This document shows positions 24,412 to 33,732 of a stretch of DNA of 33,790 nucleotides, piece after piece. The stretch covers positions 1-33,790 of the forward strand of contig CALVRV010000015.1 in the NCBI GenBank assembly GCA_944358865.1. The letters are read 5' to 3'. The notes under the pieces are model-generated. The model did not search any database and was not told the origin of the DNA. It worked only from the letters and a program-made list of their open reading frames with translations. The number at the start of each line of letters is the position of its first letter. Positions within the stretch are counted from its first letter, which is position 1. The stretch is from an uncultured Bacilli bacterium (GTDB taxonomy: Bacteria; Bacillota_I; Bacilli_A; RFN20; CAG-826). A program made the position numbers and the translations under genes.

Positions 24412-26493
24412 TTATTTACTAACAATAGGTGTAGGAATATTGGTAATAGGATCAACTTCAAATTCCCCTGCCCAATAAACAACACAACTATCATCATAGA
24501 AATCTTTACTAACACGATATTGATTTAATTCATCTTCATTACAATTAATAAATATAGCTAGTCTTTCACTATAAGTTCCATCTTCGTTAGCGGGTCTCAT
24601 GTTAGTGAAAGTATTAGAATATAAAGTAATATTCCCACTTTGACTATAAGGAATATAAATATAGTCTAAAGAATGATTACCTCTAAAAGCATAATTGTTA
24701 AAAGTATAAACACTTTCAGGTATATCAATATGAGTTAAACTTGAACAACCATCAAATAAATACGCTGCAAAAGAAGTAAAGGTTTTATTATTTGAAAGTT
24801 TAATATTTTCAAGGCCAGTCATATTTGCAAAAGCGCCATCTTCGATAACTGTTACAGTATCTGGTATAGATAAATCTTCTATACTAATGCAGCCAGCAAA
24901 AGTTTGATACCCAATTGTGGTTACTCCTTGATATCTTGTTCCATTTCTTCTTGTTTGGAAATTAACTTCTTGTAAACTTGTCGCATTTAAAAACATTTGA
25001 TAAGAAGTAGAAACTAAAGAATAAGGAATGTTAACTTTAGTAATTGAATCATTATTTGCAAATGTTGAACCTTGGCTAGAAGAAATAGCAACACTACTTA
25101 AGGTAGTTGGTAAATTAATTTCATTTAAAGGTGTTAAAGAATTTTGATTATCATCATATAAAACAATACTTGATAAACTAGAATTTTCAAAAGCACTTTG
25201 GTCAATTCTAATCACACCAGTTACATAAGGTGTACCATGTTTATCATAAGTTGTTTTGCCTTGATATAAACGAATTGTTTCTAATTGATCACAATTAGAG
25301 AAAATGTGGCTAGAAACAACAGAAACATTATAAGGAATATCAAATTCACTTATAGCAGTATTATTAAATGCATATTCACCAATGCTAACAATATTATCAA
25401 AAGCTCCATCACCTAAAATAAATTCAGATAGATTGATACATCCACTGAAAGCATAATTAGGAATGCTAGTTAAATTGCTTGGCCAAGTAAACGAAGTAAT
25501 ATTTTCACATCCTTCAAATGCACGTTGACCAATACTTATCATAGAAGTTGGTAAATCAATTTCACTAATACCAGTATAAGCAAAAGCAGACGCTCCAACA
25601 CTAGTAACAGTGTCACCAATAACGATATCATTTAATTTAACGCATCCTCTAAAGGCATTATCACTAATAGTGGTAACTGACTCTGGAATAGATACACCTT
25701 CTAAATTAATACAATTATCAAAACTATTAATAGGAATAAGAGTTAGATAATCTGGTAGTTCAACATAGACAAGATTTGACATATTAGCGAATAATCCATC
25801 TGACCAAACACTGACAGTTTGTCCCTGTGTTAGATAATCAGAAAGATAAATTTTATGGTATTCATCACTTTGATATTTTTCAGGAATTACAGAATCTTTA
25901 TCATTTAATAAAATAGTGTTTTCTTCAACAATATCTTCGCCAATCTTGAATAAAATTGAAGAAATTATCGTAATATCATCTTCAGGTAAGTTATTTAAAA
26001 AAGCCGTATTTTGAAAAGCTCCTGTACCTAAAGAAGTAATATTATCTGAAAAATTGATGGTGGCTAAATTTTTACAATTGGCAAAAGCATATTGTCCAAT
26101 TGAAGTAACGCTATCAGGAATAGTAACACTTGTTAAACGAGTGCATGAATCAAAAGCACCATCTGCAATAGCAACAACAGGAATTCCATTTACTTCATCA
26201 GGAATTTTAAAATCACTAGGATAATCACTAGTGTTGACTAAACGTGTAATTGTCGCTTTAGGATTATCGACATTAGCTTGATAGGTATATTGTAAATAAG
26301 GTAGATTGGCTAAATTTGCAAGCCAAATATTAGCTGCAAGAGCGTAAATTATTGCTAAAATAACAACTACTGCACCAAGAATAGAAAAGCCAACAATATA
26401 ATTTCTTTTTTTACGTTTTTTAGCTAAAGCTAAAGCTTCAGCCTGCGCTTTTGTGTGGACTTCCATTAATTGAAATTTATCAATTTCTGCCAT
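24412..26493 (-). CDS. Membrane-anchored BspA-type leucine-rich-repeat protein
   Basis: 693 residues. A cytosolic N-terminus (about 30 residues, ending KKRKKR) is followed by one membrane helix (about 32-58, YIVGFSILGAVVVILAIIYA), so the rest is outside. Residues about 95-670 are LRR_5 (BspA/TpLRR) repeats of about 23 residues with the pattern IxxxAFxxCxxLxxIxIPxSVTxIG, for example SIGQYAFANCKNLATINFSD and TISDNAFRGCVKLNDIVIGD. I estimate 15 or more. No enzymatic module follows. BspA-type repeats bind host or microbial surface proteins in other organisms. It begins 1 nt after oppF with AGGAGGT inside the oppF end, so it is part of the oligopeptide-transporter transcript, an unusual partner. 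Confidence 0.87.
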   Translation of the reverse strand: MAEIDKFQLMEVHTKAQAEALALAKKRKKRNYIVGFSILGAVVVILAIIYALAANIWLANLANLPYLQYTYQANVDNPKATITRLVNTSDYPSDFKIPDEVNGIPVVAIADGAFDSCTRLTSVTIPDSVTSIGQYAFANCKNLATINFSDNITSLGTGAFQNTAFLNNLPEDDITIISSILFKIGEDIVEENTILLNDKDSVIPEKYQSDEYHKIYLSDYLTQGQTVSVWSDGLFANMSNLVYVELPDYLTLIPINSFDNCINLEGVSIPESVTTISDNAFRGCVKLNDIVIGDTVTSVGASAFAYTGISEIDLPTSMISIGQRAFEGCENITSFTWPSNLTSIPNYAFSGCINLSEFILGDGAFDNIVSIGEYAFNNTAISEFDIPYNVSVVSSHIFSNCDQLETIRLYQGKTTYDKHGTPYVTGVIRIDQSAFENSSLSSIVLYDDNQNSLTPLNEINLPTTLSSVAISSSQGSTFANNDSITKVNIPYSLVSTSYQMFLNATSLQEVNFQTRRNGTRYQGVTTIGYQTFAGCISIEDLSIPDTVTVIEDGAFANMTGLENIKLSNNKTFTSFAAYLFDGCSSLTHIDIPESVYTFNNYAFRGNHSLDYIYIPYSQSGNITLYSNTFTNMRPANEDGTYSERLAIFINCNEDELNQYRVSKDFYDDSCVVYWAGEFEVDPITNIPTPIVSK

Positions 26494-26494
26494 C

Positions 26495-27553
26495 TTATTT
26501 ACCTCCTATCTTTTTTAATTCATTTTTATATTGTTCTAGTTCTTTTTTGTTTGCGCGAACAAAGTGACCTTCTTCCACTTCATAAAATTGAGGTACATCA
26601 TCTTCGGTATAGTTATGCATTAAAGGATCATAGACAACTATTTTTTTATGTCTTTCAATTTGAGGATCTGGAATAGGTACTGCACTTAATAAAGATTTAG
26701 TGTAAGGATGTAAAGGTGCTTCAAATAATCTTTCAGCTTTAGCTAATTCAACAATTTTTCCAGCATAAATAACTGCAATACGATCTGAAATATATTTAAC
26801 AATACTTAAATCGTGAGCAATAAATAATACTGTTAGATTATTTCTTTCTTTAAATTCACGAATTAAATTTAAAACTTGAGCGCGAATTGACATGTCAAGC
26901 GCACTAATAGGTTCATCAGCGATAACAAATTCTGGATTCATGACCATGCAACGAGCAATACCAATTCTTTGACGTTGTCCACCAGAAAATTCATGAGGAT
27001 AACGATTTAAATATTCCGCTCTTAATCCAACTTTTTCCATAATGTCAGATATTTTATTTAAGCGGTCTTCTTCATTATCATACATATGGAAAGCTTTTAA
27101 ACCTTCTGAAACAATATAATCAATATTTGCTCTTTCATTTAAAGAAGCACTTGGATCTTGGAAAATCATTTGTATTTTGGTTTTTAAAAGTTTTTCTCTT
27201 TCTTTTGGAATCTTTCCAGAAATTAATACGTTATTATAAGTAATTTCACCACTTCTAACAGGATTAATACGTATAATCGCACGACCGATAGTAGTTTTAC
27301 CTGAACCAGATTCACCAACTAAACCTAAAATTTCGCCTCTTCTTATATCTAAATTAAGATGATTAATAATAACTCTTTCAACACCACCCATTTTAAAAGA
27401 TATTTTTACATCTTTCATTTTAACAATGATATCATCAGGGTTTTCTTGTTGAGATTTTGCAAATTCATCTACTGAAGGTTGATATCTTTTTTTATTTAAA
27501 TGTAATTTTTCACGTAAAGAAGAAATATGTTTATTAAATTTTTTATTTGCCAT
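26495..27553 (-). CDS. oppF: Oligopeptide ABC transporter ATPase OppF
   Basis: 352-residue ATP-binding subunit. Walker [18 protein letters not shown] (about 77-93), Q-loop [16 protein letters not shown], signature [14 protein letters not shown], Walker [13 protein letters not shown] and switch His in LFIAHDLS are all intact. The C-terminus carries the oligopeptide-transporter extension ([16 protein letters not shown]). It should pair with OppD on the cytosolic side of OppBC. It overlaps the end of oppD by 11 nt. RBS AAGGAGA. Confidence 0.96.
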   Translation of the reverse strand: MANKKFNKHISSLREKLHLNKKRYQPSVDEFAKSQQENPDDIIVKMKDVKISFKMGGVERVIINHLNLDIRRGEILGLVGESGSGKTTIGRAIIRINPVRSGEITYNNVLISGKIPKEREKLLKTKIQMIFQDPSASLNERANIDYIVSEGLKAFHMYDNEEDRLNKISDIMEKVGLRAEYLNRYPHEFSGGQRQRIGIARCMVMNPEFVIADEPISALDMSIRAQVLNLIREFKERNNLTVLFIAHDLSIVKYISDRIAVIYAGKIVELAKAERLFEAPLHPYTKSLLSAVPIPDPQIERHKKIVVYDPLMHNYTEDDVPQFYEVEEGHFVRANKKELEQYKNELKKIGGK

Positions 27554-28889
27554 AATCTATTTCTCCTTGTTCTTTTAATAATTCATCCGCAGCACGTTTC
27601 ATTCTTTCACGTAATTCTAAAATTACTTTTGGTTTTTGAATTTTTGGTGCTCGTTTATCTAATAACCATGTTTTAGCACTGTGAGTGTCAGATATTTGAA
27701 TCATTGGTGGATTGCTAATAAAATCAATTGCAAGTGCATATTGATTACGTTCTGCAAATGGATCACCAATAATATCTTTTGCAAATGAAGGAGGATTACC
27801 TGGAATAAATGATAATGGTTCATCTTTACTACCTAATTGAGGTAAAGAAGATAATAAAGCCCAAGTATATGGATGTGCAGGTCGATAAAAAATATCTTCA
27901 GCCGTGCCATATTCAACAATCTCTCCACCATACATAACCGCAATACGATCAGCAATGTTTGCAACAACACCTAAGTCGTGAGTAATAAAGATTGTTGTCC
28001 AATTAAATTCTTTTTGTAAATCTTTAATAAGCTGTAAAATCTGACTTTGAACAGTAACATCTAATGCAGTTGTTGGTTCATCACAAATTAAAACTTTAGG
28101 ATGACACGCTAACGCAATAGCGATAACAACTCTTTGTCTCATACCACCACTATATTGGAATGGATAATCTTTATATCTTTTTTCAGCATTAGGAATTTTA
28201 ACTTTTTTTAATAATTCAATTGCTTCTTTTTTGGCTTGTCTTTTGCTAATGCCATGAGGCTTATTTTTAATTTGATAATTTGTTTCTTTATAAGCATCAT
28301 ATTTTATAAGTAATTTTTTAAAGATATTTATTTTTTCTTCATTATTTAGCAATTTTTCATAATTCTTTGCAAAAAGTTCACTTTTTTTAATTTTTTTGTT
28401 TTCAAAGTAATCTTTTCTTTCTTCTTTTGACATGCCTTGTAGATTAGATTTTTCTAAAAGTTTATCATTTTTTCTTTGTTCTTTATATTGTTTTAATTCT
28501 TCTTTTGAAGGACGAGAATGTAGTCTTAAAACTTCACTAATTTGATAACCAATTGAAAATAAAGGGTTTAAGGAAGTCATAGGGTCTTGGAATATTGTCG
28601 CAATTTTACGTCCTCTAATATTTAGCCATTCTTTATTGTTTTTAATTTGGACTAAATCTTTTCCTTCAAACATAACTGAACCGCTAGAAATAAAACCGTT
28701 AGAATCAAGCATGCCAGTAAATGTTTTAGTAAAAACAGATTTACCAGAACCAGATTCACCAACAATCGCTAGTGTTTCACCTTCATAAATATCAAGAAAA
28801 ATGTCTCTTAAAACATGAGATTTATGACCACGTGTAACAAATCCTAAAGAGAGGTCTTTTACTTCAATAACTTTATTTTTTTCTTTCAT
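27543..28889 (-). CDS. oppD: Oligopeptide ABC transporter ATPase OppD with a long Lys-rich insertion
   Basis: 448-residue ATP-binding subunit. Walker A GESGSGKS (44-51), Q-loop [10 protein letters not shown] (Q101), signature YSGGMRQRV (246-254), Walker [13 protein letters not shown] and [10 protein letters not shown] are intact, as is the C-terminal [14 protein letters not shown] extension. Standard OppD is about 330-360 residues. The excess is an insertion of about 90 residues (about 126-215) between the Q-loop and the signature, in the helical subdomain that touches the membrane subunits. It is strongly basic and predicted helical ([20 protein letters not shown]). RBS GGGAGG. Confidence 0.95.
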   Translation of the reverse strand: MKEKNKVIEVKDLSLGFVTRGHKSHVLRDIFLDIYEGETLAIVGESGSGKSVFTKTFTGMLDSNGFISSGSVMFEGKDLVQIKNNKEWLNIRGRKIATIFQDPMTSLNPLFSIGYQISEVLRLHSRPSKEELKQYKEQRKNDKLLEKSNLQGMSKEERKDYFENKKIKKSELFAKNYEKLLNNEEKINIFKKLLIKYDAYKETNYQIKNKPHGISKRQAKKEAIELLKKVKIPNAEKRYKDYPFQYSGGMRQRVVIAIALACHPKVLICDEPTTALDVTVQSQILQLIKDLQKEFNWTTIFITHDLGVVANIADRIAVMYGGEIVEYGTAEDIFYRPAHPYTWALLSSLPQLGSKDEPLSFIPGNPPSFAKDIIGDPFAERNQYALAIDFISNPPMIQISDTHSAKTWLLDKRAPKIQKPKVILELRERMKRAADELLKEQGEIDYGK

Positions 28890-28907
28890 AATAAATTTTC
28901 CTCCCTT

Positions 28908-29981
28908 CTAACGATGTGATTTTGGATCAGTCGCATCAGCAATAGCTAATCCTAAATAGAAAAACGCTACAGTTAACGGAACCATAACAATAAGTGGTCC
29001 TAATAATAAATAAGGATGCGACATCCAAGCCATACCTTGTGTGGCTTCAGTTAAAACTTGTCCTAAAGTAATATCACCATCACTAACTCTAAATGATAAA
29101 TTAAAGTAAGCTAATCCAACTTCGCTAGATATAGCGGCAGGAATAGAAGTTGATGCCACAGTAACAATAACTGAAACTAAATATGGTAATAAATTGTGTG
29201 AAATCATTGTAATTGAAGAAGAACCAAGGGTTTGGCTTGCAATATTATATTCACGATTACGAATAATAATAATTTGATTTCTTACAAACCCTGCTAAGCC
29301 TATCCATCCTAAAGCGCTTAATAAGAAAACGACAATTAAAAATCCATATTGTTTCATGTATGGAGATAATAATTGCATCAATAAAATATCTAATAAAATA
29401 GTAGGAATATTTCCAACGAAATTTCTAAATTCAATTAAAATTGGATCAAGCCATTTAAAATATCCCCAGGCTGCACCAATAGTGATACCTAAAAATACAT
29501 TGATAGCAGCAACCGTAATACCAAGCAATAAAGATAATCTAGATCCAGTCCAAACAACAGACCACATATCGGTCCCTCTAAACCATGTACCCATATTATC
29601 GCCACATATACCAAACCAGAATTGAGAGTTAGGTCCAACATAATATGGAGGAGCAACACCTTCAACAGGATTTGGTAAAACTGTATCACCAGATATATTA
29701 AGAGGTGGATAATAATTAATTAAAGGTCCAAAAATTGTGAAAAACAAAATTAGAAATAACGCAAATAAAGCAACAATAACTAATGGCTTTTTAAATAATT
29801 CTTTAAAAGTCATTCTCCAATAAGAATATGGAACAGCGTTAAGTCTTTCAGCGTTTTCTAAGTTAGTTCCAACTACTTTAAATAATTCATCAACATTTTG
29901 ATTGATATTATTATAGACATTAGTTGTCTCATCAACTTCTTGGAAGATATAATCTAAATTTTCTTTTTTCTTATTTTCCAT
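28908..29981 (-). CDS. oppC: Oligopeptide ABC transporter permease OppC
   Basis: 357-residue permease with a cytosolic N-terminal extension (about 60 residues), a first helix (PLVIVALFALFLILFFTIFG, about 68-87), an extracellular loop with WFGICGDNMGTWFRGTDMWS, and five further helices. The EAA-type coupling loop is NREYNIASQTLGSSSITMISHNLLPYL (quoted in parts: NREYNIASQTLG and HNLLPYL), which contacts the ATPases. The usual DxxGRD motif of OppC loops is changed to FRGTDMWS. Starts 13 nt after oppB with TGGAGGT. Confidence 0.94.
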   Translation of the reverse strand: MENKKKENLDYIFQEVDETTNVYNNINQNVDELFKVVGTNLENAERLNAVPYSYWRMTFKELFKKPLVIVALFALFLILFFTIFGPLINYYPPLNISGDTVLPNPVEGVAPPYYVGPNSQFWFGICGDNMGTWFRGTDMWSVVWTGSRLSLLLGITVAAINVFLGITIGAAWGYFKWLDPILIEFRNFVGNIPTILLDILLMQLLSPYMKQYGFLIVVFLLSALGWIGLAGFVRNQIIIIRNREYNIASQTLGSSSITMISHNLLPYLVSVIVTVASTSIPAAISSEVGLAYFNLSFRVSDGDITLGQVLTEATQGMAWMSHPYLLLGPLIVMVPLTVAFFYLGLAIADATDPKSHR

Positions 29982-29994
29982 ATACTAACCTCCA

Positions 29995-31170
29995 TTAACT
30001 ATCAGATGATGAGAACGATACACGTGGATCAACTAAAGCAGTAACAATATCGCCTAGTAAGAATGCAAGAATTGATAATATTGCCGAAATAATAACAATA
30101 GCTTGCAGTAACGATGTATTATGTGAATCATTCGCGGTAATTAAGGCTGCACCAATACCATTAATTGAATACATTTTTTCAAGATAATAAGTACCTAATA
30201 ATGCCCCAATAACTGCACTTGGAATAGAACGCACCAAAGGAACAATCGCGTTTCTTAAAATATGTGTAAACATAATACGGTTTTCTGATAAACCTTTCGC
30301 ACGAGCAAATTTAACATAATCGCTGTTAAATTCATCAACCATGAAACGTCTAACCCACATCGCGATTCCAGCCATTCCAGTAAATCCCATTGTTAGAATT
30401 GCAGGTAACCAGCTAACAAAATCATTTTCGCTATATTGATATGGTAAAGCGCATAATCCACATAAAAGTGCCATCCAAATATAGTAATAAGCAACACCAG
30501 GTATCGCATCAATAGAAATTATATAGGTCAATCCTATCTTATCTAGAATACCACCTTTATATTTTGCCATTAAGACACCTAAAGGATAGCCAATAACTAA
30601 TTGCAAAATAACTGCTAAAATTCCTATTTTAAATGATGTCACCATACGAGAAGACATATAATCTAAAACATAAGTGCCATCAGCAATGCCAGGAAGATCA
30701 CTTAATTTACCAAAATCAATAATAAATGTACGACAATCAGATACAGTAAATAACATGGTATTAATATCTAAAGATGTACGACATAATAATTTTGGAAAAG
30801 GCAAAATAGCATAGAAGAAGTTAACTAATTGTTCTAATATTGAACCAGAAAGCCCCATTTCTTCTTTCCATGCATTACATTGTAAATTAAATAATTCTTC
30901 AGTAATGTGTGGGCCACTAAACTTAGTGATACAAGTTGCATCAGCAGGTGTAGCAGCACGGATTAAAAAGAACGTAACTAATATTGTTAAAATCAAAGAA
31001 ATAAGTGCACTGCCTATTCTTCTTAATGAATAATGAAGTAAAGGATGAGCAAATATTTTTTGCATACAATGTGTATTCCCAAACAGGATTTTTCTTTTCA
31101 CTAATATAGAAAAGACAACAAATAAAACCAAAAATCCAATTACGGAATACCCAACTAAGTAAGTAGTCAT
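29995..31170 (-). CDS. oppB: Oligopeptide ABC transporter permease OppB
   Basis: 391 residues from the ATG at 31170 (AAAGGAGA upstream). A longer reading from 31224 would pass through the hairpin between oppA and oppB and adds an unconvincing N-terminus. First helix about 5-25, second about 60-80 (SLILTILVTFFLIRAA), then a long extracellular loop with four Cys (CITKF, LQCNAW, LLCRTS, SDCRTF). The permease core follows, with coupling loop DYVKFARAKGLSENRIMFTHILRNAIVP (in parts: YVKFARAKGLSE, HILRNAIVP). The extracellular loop is longer than in proteobacterial OppB. Confidence 0.94.
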   Translation of the reverse strand: MTTYLVGYSVIGFLVLFVVFSILVKRKILFGNTHCMQKIFAHPLLHYSLRRIGSALISLILTILVTFFLIRAATPADATCITKFSGPHITEELFNLQCNAWKEEMGLSGSILEQLVNFFYAILPFPKLLCRTSLDINTMLFTVSDCRTFIIDFGKLSDLPGIADGTYVLDYMSSRMVTSFKIGILAVILQLVIGYPLGVLMAKYKGGILDKIGLTYIISIDAIPGVAYYYIWMALLCGLCALPYQYSENDFVSWLPAILTMGFTGMAGIAMWVRRFMVDEFNSDYVKFARAKGLSENRIMFTHILRNAIVPLVRSIPSAVIGALLGTYYLEKMYSINGIGAALITANDSHNTSLLQAIVIISAILSILAFLLGDIVTALVDPRVSFSSSDS

Positions 31171-31203
31171 CTTATCTCCTTTCTTGACGTCTATAATTAG
31201 AAA

Positions 31204-31230
31204 GCAAGGAAGGGATAAACCCATCCTTGC
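31204..31230 (-). terminator. Hairpin between oppA and oppB, possible partial terminator or mRNA stabiliser
   Basis: GCAAGGA (31204-31210) pairs with TCCTTGC (31224-31230), and GGG/CCC pair inside across one mismatch. On the minus strand it is followed by TTTCTAATTA, a poor T tract. It lies 42 nt past the oppA stop in the only wide gap of the operon, where it could leave oppA mRNA more abundant than the rest. Confidence 0.65.
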
Positions 31231-31271
31231 CTATAATTATAAACAATAACGAGTGTTTATTTAATATTTAA

Positions 31272-33611
31272 TTAATAAATATTCATTGTGCCGTGTTCAG
31301 CAAGATAATCAGCTTTTGATTGTTCATATTTGGTATACGCAGCACGTCTTTCTTCACCAGTAATGGTTTCTGCTAAGACATATAAGCCATCTAAACGATG
31401 GTTAGCTAAACCATATGAACCGCTTGGAGAATGATAACCACTAGCGCGAGAGACACTGACTTGTCTACCTTGACCATACATGGTTAATGGTTTGTAAATA
31501 GCTAATTCGTTAATTAACATATATTCAGCTTTTGCAAATTCATCATAACGGTCATTGATGTTGTTATAAATTCTATCAGCAGCGTCAACTAATGCAGTGT
31601 ATTCTTCTAAAAGGTTATTAGATTGTAATGTACCATCTTCACCAATGTAGTAGTTAACTGTTTCTTCTTCGCCGACAAATTTAAAGATACTTGACCAGTC
31701 ACCATCAATAGTGAAGGTATTTAAATAAGACATTGGATCACCATAGTCTGGGCCCCAACCCCAAGTAGTGCAGATATCAAAGAATCCACCATTACTAACT
31801 GTTTCATAGTTAGAGGTATTAACTCTATCAGTTGGAACAATTAAGAATTTTAATGAAGTATTTGATTTAACAAAATCAGCACCTTGAGCATTAGGCATGT
31901 TATTTAAACGACGGTTGTAAGCAAGAATTGTTGCATTGTCGTAAGCTTGTTGTTCAGGATTAACACTACCAGTTGTGAAATATTCTAATTGAATTGGGAA
32001 TGTAATGTCAGTGTTATCTGGATTAGCGTTATATAATTCAATAGCTCTTAAAGCGTTTTCTCTTAAGGAAACTAAATCATCATATGATGCATTAACACCA
32101 TCATATTGTCCTTGCGCTAAAACTTCTTTAGCTTCATCAACAGTAATACCTTTTTGTTCAGCATAATATGGATAATAATGGCTTTCAACATAGTCATTGC
32201 CGTTATCATCTTGAACGAATCCAACAGGAACATAAGTATTAATCATATATTGTGCTTCATAGGCTGGATCAGCGTTATATTGATCGCAATAAACATCTAA
32301 ATCTAAGCCAGCAATGAGTAATTCTCTTACTTCTTTAATAGACATTGCTCTAGAAGCATTTTCAATATCTGCTAATGAACCACTTGTTGAATAAGAAGTT
32401 CTATCTTGACGAGCAACGTTAAGGTTTAAACCATAAACGTAGTCAATATAATCATATGTACGAGAGTTAACGTTTGGATCATATGGGTTTTCAATAGTAC
32501 CAGTGCCATCTGGACCAGTAATATATTTTTGCCATCCTTCAGCGTCTTTACTATCGATAGTAAAGCCATCAACTTGATTTTGTTCAAACATTTCTCTTGT
32601 AAATTCTGGACCTTCACCCATACCAGCAATACGATAATTAATGCTATTTACATAAACTTCATCAGCGTTCCAATAAAGATCATTTTTTTCGTAAATAACA
32701 AAGTTTTCATTGCTGGTTCTTAAAATATAAGGACCACAATATAATAAACTTTGAGGATCTTTACCAAAGTCATTAATGCCTATTTCGTTAATAAAATATT
32801 CATTACTTGGTAAATATGGTGAATAAGTTAATAATGTTGGGAAATAAAAGGCAGGGTGTGATAAGGTATAACGAATAGTGCCGCCACCTTGTGCACCTGG
32901 TTCTTCAATAACTTCAACACCAACTCTTTCAAAATTACGAATTGCTTCGATGTCACTAGCGGTATAATTAGTAACTTCGCCAGAAGCATCAAAAATTAAT
33001 TCGTTTAAACGAGCAGCATACAAAGTTGGATTGTTTGCAAGTGTAGACCAGAAACCACCAACATTAGCAATTTGATAATCAATGTAAGATGCTTGATAGA
33101 AAGCCATTGCGCCTTCTAAGAAGTTTGTGACTAAGTAATATAGTTCACTAGCGGTTCCATATTCAAGAACCTTTTTAGCGCTATTAACAAAGTCGTAAGC
33201 GCTGACATATTGAGGAGTAGAAACACCATTGATAGTCGCATAATATTGCTCGCCATCATGTGTTACCCAAGGAATGCCAGACTTAATCTTGATGTCAAAC
33301 TGTTGATAGTTGTTAGTTTGAGTAATACTTTCCGCTAATTGTTTTTCTAGTGTGCCGAATTCATTTTGTAATAATAAACCATCAACAAAGTTAGCAAAAT
33401 GGCTAGCTGAAGAACCATCTTGAACTTTTAAATAGTTTAAACCACCAGTAATTGCAGTAGCTAAAAAAGCATTATAAGAATCTTTTGCAGTCTTACCTGG
33501 AAAATAAGGATCATCACTTGGAATTGTAAATGTTCCTTCAGTAGTGGTAGTACAACTAGTTAACGCCAACACTGCTGTTAGGATAGCTGCAAATCTGAAT
33601 GTTTTTTTCAT
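31272..33611 (-). CDS. oppA: Oligopeptide-binding lipoprotein OppA
   Basis: 779 residues from the ATG at 33611, chosen because it gives a clean lipoprotein signal (MKKTFRFAAILTAVLALTSC, C20) and has AAAGGAG upstream; an in-frame ATG at 33638 adds nine charged residues before it. The mature protein is a cluster C solute-binding protein (SBP_bac_5): features include TQTNNYQQFDIKIKSGIPWV, ISAYD-like VSAYDFVNSAKKVLEYG, LLYCGPYILRTSNENFVIYE (a typical GPY motif) and a WGWGPDYGDPMSYLNTF ligand-site segment near residue 620. It is about 200 residues longer than E. coli OppA, as in many low-GC Gram-positives. It captures peptides for OppBCDF. Confidence 0.95.
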   Translation of the reverse strand: MKKTFRFAAILTAVLALTSCTTTTEGTFTIPSDDPYFPGKTAKDSYNAFLATAITGGLNYLKVQDGSSASHFANFVDGLLLQNEFGTLEKQLAESITQTNNYQQFDIKIKSGIPWVTHDGEQYYATINGVSTPQYVSAYDFVNSAKKVLEYGTASELYYLVTNFLEGAMAFYQASYIDYQIANVGGFWSTLANNPTLYAARLNELIFDASGEVTNYTASDIEAIRNFERVGVEVIEEPGAQGGGTIRYTLSHPAFYFPTLLTYSPYLPSNEYFINEIGINDFGKDPQSLLYCGPYILRTSNENFVIYEKNDLYWNADEVYVNSINYRIAGMGEGPEFTREMFEQNQVDGFTIDSKDAEGWQKYITGPDGTGTIENPYDPNVNSRTYDYIDYVYGLNLNVARQDRTSYSTSGSLADIENASRAMSIKEVRELLIAGLDLDVYCDQYNADPAYEAQYMINTYVPVGFVQDDNGNDYVESHYYPYYAEQKGITVDEAKEVLAQGQYDGVNASYDDLVSLRENALRAIELYNANPDNTDITFPIQLEYFTTGSVNPEQQAYDNATILAYNRRLNNMPNAQGADFVKSNTSLKFLIVPTDRVNTSNYETVSNGGFFDICTTWGWGPDYGDPMSYLNTFTIDGDWSSIFKFVGEEETVNYYIGEDGTLQSNNLLEEYTALVDAADRIYNNINDRYDEFAKAEYMLINELAIYKPLTMYGQGRQVSVSRASGYHSPSGSYGLANHRLDGLYVLAETITGEERRAAYTKYEQSKADYLAEHGTMNIY

Positions 33612-33630
33612 TTCACGTTTTCTCCTTTCT

Positions 33631-33648
33631 TCAATCATGAATGATTGA
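33631..33648. promoter_or_regulatory. Palindrome at the oppA transcription start
   Basis: TCAATCAT, two bases, ATGATTGA: perfect 8-bp arms. It begins about 6 nt after the -10 box, so it covers the predicted start of transcription. It could be a repressor operator or a 5'-end RNA hairpin just before the ribosome site. Confidence 0.6.
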
Positions 33649-33653
33649 CTAAA

Positions 33654-33682
33654 AATATACTACAATCAAAAATAAAAAACAA
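33654..33682 (-). promoter_or_regulatory. oppA operon promoter
   Basis: -35 TTGTTT (33682-33677), 17-nt spacer, -10 TATATT (33659-33654). The leader would be about 36 nt and contains the AAAGGAG site. It uses the same -35 sequence as the ung promoter. Confidence 0.68.
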
Positions 33683-33701
33683 CGCTAAATTTATTCGCAC
33701 G

Positions 33702-33732
33702 CATCAATTGTACTGTTAACTTTCAATTGATG
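33702..33732. repeat. 9-bp inverted repeat upstream of the oppA promoter
   Basis: CATCAATTG (33702-33710) and CAATTGATG (33724-33732) separated by 13 bp that contain the palindrome GTTAAC. It ends about 20 bp before the -35 box. No T tract follows, so a regulator site is as likely as a terminator of the upstream frame. Confidence 0.55.

Noticed and set aside
24412-26493. Repeats in this gene as a CRISPR-like or tandem DNA repeat array
   Set aside because: They are degenerate protein-level LRR_5 repeats; the DNA is not periodic at the nucleotide level.
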